A stretch of DNA of 45,745 nt from Bacteroidaceae bacterium (GTDB lineage: Bacteria > Bacteroidota > Bacteroidia > Bacteroidales > Bacteroidaceae), in the NCBI GenBank assembly GCA_017650085.1, contig JAGCFN010000064.1, forward strand, positions 1 to 45,745. The letters run 5' to 3'. Under the pieces are notes generated by a model. That model did not search any database, was not told the DNA's origin, and saw only the letters and a program-made list of their open reading frames with translations. Below, piece by piece: positions 40,354 to 45,745 of the stretch. Each line of letters opens with the position of its first letter. The stretch's first letter is position 1. The position numbers and the translations under genes were made by a program.

Positions 40354-40374
40354 CAGGAGAAAAACCTAAAAACT

Positions 40375-40944
40375 ATGGCAAATTATATTAAACAAAGCCT
40401 TGAAGAGGGCGAAACTATCATCTTCAAAGGACGGCTTCACTGGTCGTACATCTTCAGATACCTGTTATTTTCTCTCATTTTTACCATTTGTGGGATAGTC
40501 TCCATTGCGTTGGCTTACTACAAATATCCCGAGCATAAGACTACGCTCTTTTATGCCGGCATTGCTTTGCTGGTACTGGCTTTCTTCATCTGGATTATTG
40601 GTCGTATTGTCCGTACCCGTAGCGAGTTTGCCGTTACCGACACTCGTTTTGTGCAGAAAGACGGCATTTTCAACATCAAGATGACTGAGATTCCACTTGC
40701 CCGCATCGAGACCGTGAATTTCTATCAGTCTTTTTGGCAAAGGTTTCTCGGAACTGGTTGTGTGGAGATGGTTGGCAGTGGTGGCACATCCCATCAAGTG
40801 CATTGCATCGAGCAACCCATGAAAGTGCGCAAAATCATTTGTGCTTCCATCAAGAAACCTCAGAGCAACCAACAACCTAATCAGGGTAATCTGAACGTTC
40901 AGAATACCGAGAATACTCAGAACAATGAATCAACAAGTAACTGA
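40375..40944 (+). CDS. Bacterial PH-domain (bPH2/YdbS-like) membrane protein
   Basis: The 189-residue product has two adjacent membrane helices (about 24-46 and 52-75; YIFRYLLFSLIFTICGIVSI and FYAGIALLVLAFFIWIIGRI) and then a bacterial PH-like domain (about 78-155; RTRSEFAVTDTRFVQKDGIF, MTEIPLARIETVNFYQSFWQ). The tail is rich in Asn and Gln. The start was placed at the ATG at 40375 rather than the TTG at 40351, which lies in the promoter box. The function of this family is not settled. The gene overlaps the acyltransferase gene by 20 bp, so the two are translationally linked. Confidence 0.88.
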   Translation: MANYIKQSLEEGETIIFKGRLHWSYIFRYLLFSLIFTICGIVSIALAYYKYPEHKTTLFYAGIALLVLAFFIWIIGRIVRTRSEFAVTDTRFVQKDGIFNIKMTEIPLARIETVNFYQSFWQRFLGTGCVEMVGSGGTSHQVHCIEQPMKVRKIICASIKKPQSNQQPNQGNLNVQNTENTQNNESTSN

Positions 40945-42043
40945 ACAACGCATCGCATTTGTCGACTGGATACGTGTCATCGCTTGCTTTATGGTAATGC
41001 TGGTGCACGCCAGCGAGAATTTCTATGGCGCTGACAACAGCGGTTTGGCAGGCAATATGTCGATGCTTGCCAACGAAAGCAATCGCTTTTGGGTGGCTTT
41101 TTATGATGGTGGAGTCGGTCGTACGGCAGTTCCTCTCTTCATGACAATCAGTGCTTTCCTGCTGATCCCCTTGAAACCGGGCATGAGCATGACGGAGTTC
41201 TATCGTCGCCGAATGCATAGAATATTACCGCCGATGCTTGTCTTTATGCTTCTTTACTGCTTCTTGCCTTTGGCATGGGGTGGTATGACTTGGGAGACAT
41301 CTTGGGCAGATTTTTGTCGCTTGCCGTGGAATTTCCCATCGATGGCAGGGCATCTTTGGTTCATGTACCCCCTGATCAGTCTCTACATCATTATGCCTGT
41401 AGTTTCTCCTTGGCTCGAGAAGGCTTCGGCAAAAGACGAGCGCATTTTCCTCTACCTTTTTGCTTTCTCCACATTGATGCCCTGGTTCCATCGTTTCGTC
41501 AGCGATGAGTTGTGGGGCGAATGTTTCTGGAACGGCTTCCACATGCTTTGGTACTGCTCGGGTTATCTGGGATACCTTGTTTTGGCACACTATATACGAT
41601 ACCATTTGGAATGGAGCGACAAGCGACGCATTAGTATCGGCCTGGTATGCTTCCTCGTTGGAGCCGCTTTCACGGCTTGGAGTTTCTGGTTGAAAGGTGT
41701 GCCTGGAGTTGCAATCGAAACGCCGATGTTGGAGTGGAGCTGGGAGTTCTGCACCTTCAATGTGCTATTGGCAACTTTCGGACTTTTCCTGATGTTCTCT
41801 ACCATTCACAAGCCTGCACCGAAACTCATCACATCGGTTGCCAAGCTTAGTTTCGGCATGTACTTGATGCACATGTTCTTCTTGGCTCCGATTGCAGCCT
41901 ATTTCGTGAATGGAAATCAGGCAGAACCTCTGATTCCCGTATGGGCTGCCATTCCTGTTATAGCGGTATTGAGTTTCATTTGCTGCACCATCACGACAAA
42001 GCTCATTTCCCTTCTGCCCGGCAGCAAATGGATAGTCGGGTAA
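40925..42043 (+). CDS. Acyltransferase-3 family membrane protein
   Basis: This 372-residue integral membrane protein, with about ten membrane helices, belongs to the OafA/YrhL-type acyltransferase-3 family. The N-terminus has the family motif RIAFVDWIRVIACFMVMLVH with the conserved His just before ASENFY, and RRRMHRILPPMLVF follows as the typical basic Arg-rich segment. Members move acetyl or succinyl groups onto sugars of cell-surface or exported polysaccharides. The acceptor cannot be read here. It overlaps the PH-domain gene by 20 bp and is followed by a terminator. Confidence 0.92.
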   Translation: MNQQVTEQRIAFVDWIRVIACFMVMLVHASENFYGADNSGLAGNMSMLANESNRFWVAFYDGGVGRTAVPLFMTISAFLLIPLKPGMSMTEFYRRRMHRILPPMLVFMLLYCFLPLAWGGMTWETSWADFCRLPWNFPSMAGHLWFMYPLISLYIIMPVVSPWLEKASAKDERIFLYLFAFSTLMPWFHRFVSDELWGECFWNGFHMLWYCSGYLGYLVLAHYIRYHLEWSDKRRISIGLVCFLVGAAFTAWSFWLKGVPGVAIETPMLEWSWEFCTFNVLLATFGLFLMFSTIHKPAPKLITSVAKLSFGMYLMHMFFLAPIAAYFVNGNQAEPLIPVWAAIPVIAVLSFICCTITTKLISLLPGSKWIVG

Positions 42044-42068
42044 ACGAGGTGTGCTAAGATACGAAATT

Positions 42069-42107
42069 ACCCCTGTCAAGTCCGCAAACTTAACAGGGGT
42101 ATTTTGT
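42069..42107. terminator. Terminator between convergent genes
   Basis: ACCCCTGT pairs with ACAGGGGT (8 bp, with a further AAG/CTT pairing inside) and is followed by ATTTTGTT on the plus strand. It lies between the acyltransferase stop and the fasciclin 2 stop and may serve both directions, though the minus-strand T run is short. Confidence 0.75.
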
Positions 42108-42134
42108 TAATTAAACGTGTGTTGTTGCCCGACT

Positions 42135-44270
42135 TTACCAGATGTCTTCAGGCCTTTCTGGATTGTCGTAAATCTCCTTTGCGCAGTATTCGATGAAGTC
42201 CATATAGAACTCCTTCCGGTCGGAATCGAGCACAGACTTGAGCTTGATGTAGTATGTCTCGTTGGGATCGAGTGTCTGGCGAACGAAGATGTGACGGATA
42301 TTCTCACGGTCGTTCCAGTCGCGCTCGGTGCCGTCGTTTGAGTTGATGGACTTCGGCCCCTTCATGTAGCCGTTGTTACGCATCTTCTTGTCAATTTCAG
42401 CGCAGTAGTCTTCGTCGTCGGTATCACGTTCCCAACCTACTTTTCTTGCGTCCAACTCGTTTCGGCAGTCCATCGTCAAGTCCATGGGAATGCCTGCAAC
42501 GGGCAGTTTGTCCGGGTTAGAGCCGAAGTAGATCTGAGCGACACCACGATTGCCATTTGCAAGAACCTTGTATCGGACTTCGTATGTTCCGCGACGCGGT
42601 ACTGGCGGCAGTTTGAACATCACCTCGAAGCGGCCCACAGCCTTCATCTCGTCGCGATGCAGGTTGCACCAGTCATCGTTCCAAGCATTGTAGTAGACGA
42701 AGTTCATGTCGGCGTTCTGCTGCATGTTTTCGAAGTAGTTGTAGGTGCGGATGGAATTGGGGATGTAGACGTGCTTGTAGCGTTCTTCGGAAGCCTTTTT
42801 GAGTCGGATATCGTTGTTCATGGCTTCGGGGAAGAGACTCATGCCGTCGAAACGGATACGGTTTTTCTGCAAGTTGTCGCGCGTCTTGTCGTTATATGAG
42901 ATAGGTGCGCTGATGGGATAGATGTTGCAGTTTATCATATCGTTGAGAATCGCCAGGGAAGAGTTTGTCTCCACACGGCTTCCCACCTTGTCGGGGTCGC
43001 AGCCAATCTCGACTCCGGTGCCGTGACGGCTGTTGTCCGTGATGGGGAATCGGTTGATCCAGATGCCGTTGCTGGCACCGCTTTCGGTCAGTTTGAAGAG
43101 GCGACGCTTGCCCAAAGTGGTGTAGAACTCGTACACGGGAATGGAGTAGGCTTCGGGCCTGCTCAGGTTATAGCCATACTCGTTGATGTGGAAGACGAGT
43201 TTTCCCTTCGGAATCTTCATGGGCAAGATGTGATAGGTGATCCACTGATAGAGCAGGTTGTCTTCGCTCTCGTAGTTCTCGTCGGTAGTGAAGACGTCGT
43301 CATCGCTGTATTGGTGGTTGTCGAGAATCCATTGTGTGAGCTTCTTGAGCAGGTCGGGATCGGCAGGGTCGATGCCTTCGCTGCGCCAGAAATCGTCGGT
43401 TTCGGCAAAGATGGTAAAGCCATACAGGCGGTGCTTGGGAGCATAGCCGATTTCGCCTTCTGCAAAGCCGTAGCTCGTCATGCCTACCAAGTCGGGAATC
43501 ATGCCTGTTTGGTAGAGTTCCTCGTACTTCTCGTCGCGCACAGCCCTGAGCGTGTCGAACAGACCGCAAGCCTGAATGACGCGGAAGCAAGCGTAGAAGC
43601 CTTCCCTCTTCTCGTCGAGGCATTGCTGGATGTAGCTGGCGGCTGTGACGTCCTTTGGAGCGATGACTTTCTCCATTTGGTGGATGACGCCGTTGATGGA
43701 CAGAATGTCGCGTTCCTTGACGCTGATGGGACAGTCGTCGTTGATGTATATGCTGTCGGGCTGATTGGCGGGTTTTCTGACGGAAAGTTTCTTGTCGTTG
43801 AGGGTTCCGAGGATGAACTCGTCCTTGTCGTTGGGGAAGTTGTCGGTCTGGAAGAAGGCATCCGTTTCGTCTCCGCCGTCGATGATGCTGTTATAGACAA
43901 TGACTTTGCGGATGGAGTCCAGCTTGTGCTCGTTCGGGAAGCCGTCCCAAGAAGGTTCCGTGATGAGGCCTTCTTCGGTGAGGTCTTCCAGGTACTTCTG
44001 GATGGCTTCGTTGTTGGGGGCGAAGACCGTGTAGACACCTCGTGCGCTCAGTAGCTGACTTACCTTCGAGTCGCTGAGTTTACTGATGTTTACTTGTCGC
44101 AGGATGTCGACATAGCTGCTGTATGCCGGGTGTTTCTCCAGATAGCTCATGATGGTCTCTTCCTTGAAGACGTAACGAGCCGACGTGTCGATGTTTTCTG
44201 TACAATTCCACAAGCATACGATGCATACAATTGCAAGGAGCGGTTTGAATGTTTTTGTAAGATGTGTCAT
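42135..44270 (-). CDS. Fasciclin-domain lipoprotein (paralogue 2)
   Basis: This 711-residue lipoprotein (CLWNC lipobox, Cys23) is collinear with the protein at 26559-28718 over its whole length. Shared stretches include ENIDTSARYVF, GVYTVFAPNNEAIQKYLEDL, KLDSIRKVIVYNSIIDGGDE, FVRQTLDPNETYYIKLKS and the C-terminus AKEIYDNPERPEDIW. The FAS1 domain is near 40-205, and the C-terminal beta domain near 510-711. The absence of nearby susC/susD genes is notable, as for paralogue 1. The two copies lie on opposite strands about 13 kb apart, so this is an old duplication rather than a recent tandem copy. Surface binding is inferred. Confidence 0.92.
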   Translation of the reverse strand: MTHLTKTFKPLLAIVCIVCLWNCTENIDTSARYVFKEETIMSYLEKHPAYSSYVDILRQVNISKLSDSKVSQLLSARGVYTVFAPNNEAIQKYLEDLTEEGLITEPSWDGFPNEHKLDSIRKVIVYNSIIDGGDETDAFFQTDNFPNDKDEFILGTLNDKKLSVRKPANQPDSIYINDDCPISVKERDILSINGVIHQMEKVIAPKDVTAASYIQQCLDEKREGFYACFRVIQACGLFDTLRAVRDEKYEELYQTGMIPDLVGMTSYGFAEGEIGYAPKHRLYGFTIFAETDDFWRSEGIDPADPDLLKKLTQWILDNHQYSDDDVFTTDENYESEDNLLYQWITYHILPMKIPKGKLVFHINEYGYNLSRPEAYSIPVYEFYTTLGKRRLFKLTESGASNGIWINRFPITDNSRHGTGVEIGCDPDKVGSRVETNSSLAILNDMINCNIYPISAPISYNDKTRDNLQKNRIRFDGMSLFPEAMNNDIRLKKASEERYKHVYIPNSIRTYNYFENMQQNADMNFVYYNAWNDDWCNLHRDEMKAVGRFEVMFKLPPVPRRGTYEVRYKVLANGNRGVAQIYFGSNPDKLPVAGIPMDLTMDCRNELDARKVGWERDTDDEDYCAEIDKKMRNNGYMKGPKSINSNDGTERDWNDRENIRHIFVRQTLDPNETYYIKLKSVLDSDRKEFYMDFIEYCAKEIYDNPERPEDIW

Positions 44271-44295
44271 GTGTTGTTTTTCCTATATTTGCCAA

Positions 44296-44326
44296 CAAAG
44301 TTAACATAATTTTCAATACAAAGCAA
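44296..44326 (-). promoter_or_regulatory. Promoter of fasciclin gene 2
   Basis: On the minus strand TTG (44324-44326), 20 bp, then TAACTTTG (44296-44303). It lies 25 bp before the ATG and back to back with the galM promoter. Confidence 0.65.
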
Positions 44327-44345
44327 CTTTTTTGTTGTATTTCTT

Positions 44346-44375
44346 TTGCATTTTGGTTGTATAATTGTAACTTTG
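44346..44375 (+). promoter_or_regulatory. Promoter of galM
   Basis: TTG (44346-44348), exactly 19 bp, then TAACTTTG (44368-44375): the best match to the Bacteroidetes consensus in the window. The ATG is 37 bp downstream. Confidence 0.75.
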
Positions 44376-44412
44376 TCGCAAAAAGATAAGAATAACACAT
44401 AATTTATTAATC

Positions 44413-45576
44413 ATGAAGAAGAATCTTTTCCTTTCTCTTGCACTGGTTGTTGCAGGATTCTGCCTGACTTCTTGCGAAAACAAAACTGCAGGCAATGCCG
44501 AGGCTTCCGAAGGTCTCACTCTCTCCGGTCTTAACCCAGCTGATTTCGAAAGCGACTCTACGGCTCTCTATGCCATTTCCAACAAGAACGGCATGGAAGT
44601 TTGCTTCACCAACTTCGGTGGCCGTATCGTCAGCATTATGGTTCCCGACAAGGACGGCAACATGACAGACGTTTGCCTCGGTCACGACAACATTGCCGAC
44701 TACGAGAAGTATGGCGCGGAAGGCTGCAACTTTGGAGCCCTCATCGGCCGTTATGGCAACCGCATCGCGAAGGGCCAGTTCACACTTGATGGCGAGAGCT
44801 ACCAGCTTCCCATCAACAACGGTCCCAACAGCTTGCATGGAGGTGGCCCGGTTGCTTTCCACAACCGCATTTGGACGGCCGAGCCTCTCGACGACCGCAG
44901 CATCGCATTCAGCACGAGCAGCGCTGATGGCGAGGACGGCTATCCCGGCAACATCAATGTCATCGTAACCTATGTCGTTACCGACGACAACGCTCTGCAA
45001 ATCAACTACTTCGCTACGACGGACAAGGCAACTGTCCTGAACCTCACCAACCACTGCTACTTTAACCTCAGTGGCGACGGCTCGAAGGATTGCCTCGACG
45101 AAGTGCTGACAATCGATGCCGACAAGTTCACGGCCGTTGACGCCGACGTTGCAGTTACGGGCGAAGTGCTCGACGTGGAAGGCACACCCTTCGACTTCCG
45201 CACTCCCACTGTTATTGGAGACCGCATCGACGACGAGACGAGCGAACAGATTGTGAACGGTCACGGCTACGACCACAACTGGATTCTCAACAATCCTGGC
45301 GACATCAAGAAGGCTTTTGCCACACTCTACGACCCGAACAGCGGCATTGTGATGGAGATGTTTACCGACCAGCCCGGCGTGCAGTTCTATGCAGGCAACT
45401 TCCTGGACGGCAGTTTCGTAGGCAAGAAGGGCGTGAAGTATCCTCGTCGCAGCGCATTCTGCTTCGAGACGCAGCACTATCCCGACAGCCCCAACCATCC
45501 TGAATGGCCCAGCACGACCCTTCGTCCGGGCGAGGAGTACCTGACTACCACCATCTACAAGTTCAGCACGAAGTAA
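44413..45576 (+). CDS. galM: Aldose 1-epimerase (mutarotase), lipoprotein
   Basis: The 387-residue product interconverts alpha and beta anomers of glucose, galactose and similar sugars. It has a lipoprotein signal (LTSC, Cys21), so it acts outside the cytoplasm. The GalM fold is clear: FGALIGRYGNRIAKGQFTLD, NNGPNSLHGG (H142), NLTNHCYFNLSG (H214, the likely catalytic acid) and CFETQHYPDSPNHPEWPSTT (E352, the likely catalytic base). It is divergent from the second fasciclin gene. A periplasmic or surface mutarotase fits the glycan-degrading enzymes in this window. Confidence 0.95.
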   Translation: MKKNLFLSLALVVAGFCLTSCENKTAGNAEASEGLTLSGLNPADFESDSTALYAISNKNGMEVCFTNFGGRIVSIMVPDKDGNMTDVCLGHDNIADYEKYGAEGCNFGALIGRYGNRIAKGQFTLDGESYQLPINNGPNSLHGGGPVAFHNRIWTAEPLDDRSIAFSTSSADGEDGYPGNINVIVTYVVTDDNALQINYFATTDKATVLNLTNHCYFNLSGDGSKDCLDEVLTIDADKFTAVDADVAVTGEVLDVEGTPFDFRTPTVIGDRIDDETSEQIVNGHGYDHNWILNNPGDIKKAFATLYDPNSGIVMEMFTDQPGVQFYAGNFLDGSFVGKKGVKYPRRSAFCFETQHYPDSPNHPEWPSTTLRPGEEYLTTTIYKFSTK

Positions 45577-45603
45577 AAGAGTAATTGTTGATATAGTAAA
45601 AAT

Positions 45604-45640
45604 GCGGCGGGTTTGGCATGACAGTCAGGCTCGCCGCTTT
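45604..45640 (+). terminator. Hairpin terminator after galM
   Basis: GCGGCG pairs with CGCCGC, with a weaker inner stem (GTTTG/CAGGC), followed by TTTGTTT. The last 100 bp of the window show no other feature. Confidence 0.7.
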
Positions 45641-45745
45641 GTTTCTATAATATATCAGTGTGTCTTTTTAAGCAATGTTTAATTTGCTTAAATGCTTAAA
45701 AGTTCCAATGGGATAATTATGGGATTCTGGGGCACGATTTTGAGG

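Noticed and set aside
40351..40374. TTG start codon for the PH-domain protein, adding 8 residues
   Set aside because: The TTG is the end of the TATCTTTG promoter box, so it would not be in the transcript; the ATG at 40375 is used instead.
42069..42134. A seventh 22-bp array in the gap before fasciclin gene 2
   Set aside because: GCAAACTTAAC in the terminator resembles the core by chance, but there is no second unit at 22 bp.
1..45745. tRNA, rRNA, transposase, integrase or riboswitch
   Set aside because: No matching conserved sequence or protein was seen on either strand, though a covariance search was not possible.

Overview
The window looks like a piece of chromosome from a Bacteroidales bacterium, most likely Prevotella or a close relative. 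The evidence is promoters of the Bacteroidetes type (TTG, 19-20 bp, TAnnTTTG), A-rich leaders with few Shine-Dalgarno sites, many lipoproteins with a Cys anchor, fasciclin-domain lipoproteins, a C-terminal tail like a type IX sorting domain, dockerin-tailed surface proteins, and a V-type ATPase operon that carries a DUF2764 gene. No tRNA, rRNA, insertion sequence, integrase or CRISPR array was seen.

Layout. 1-881: 5' part of an exported protein, minus strand. 1012-2910: dnaK. 3170-3976: secreted protein with a sorting-like tail. 4240-9900: GH31 glycosidase plus a large MscS-family channel, apparently co-transcribed. 10092-15599: a tripartite RND efflux operon (adaptor, pump, TolC-like), divergent from an AraC-family regulator at 15796-16674. 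16986-28718: two very large dockerin-tailed secreted proteins (CotH-kinase/GLUG/Big2, and a 1713-residue multi-module protein), then a fasciclin lipoprotein. 28923-30296: GH29 alpha-L-fucosidase. 30428-34982: V-ATPase genes E, DUF2764, A and B, then a strong terminator with no D, I or K genes. 35303-37498: an ECF sigma-factor operon. 37586-40237: GH66 dextranase-like enzyme with a SusE/F-like N-terminal domain. 40375-42043: bacterial PH-domain membrane protein overlapping an acyltransferase-3 gene. 42135-44270: a second fasciclin lipoprotein, paralogous to the first. 44413-45576: aldose 1-epimerase lipoprotein.

The main theme is glycan use at the cell surface (GH31, GH29, GH66, GalM, discoidin-like modules), mixed with housekeeping genes (DnaK, V-ATPase) and envelope functions (MscS, RND pump).

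The signal that ordinary annotation does not explain is a dispersed family of 22-bp repeat arrays. Six intergenic arrays (near 4122, 9999, 16708, 20931, 28799 and 35033) hold about 35 contiguous, degenerate units. All keep an exact 22-bp period, and their core is TGCAAACGTCACAC followed by a variable half such as TATACGAT. Each array lies just 3' of a gene, and one forms the last codons and stop of the MscS gene. Many units have dyad symmetry that is kept by paired changes. The asymmetric core reads on the plus strand in all six arrays whichever way the neighbouring gene runs, and two arrays flip orientation partway. I know of no described system that matches, and I regard this as the best candidate for something new here.
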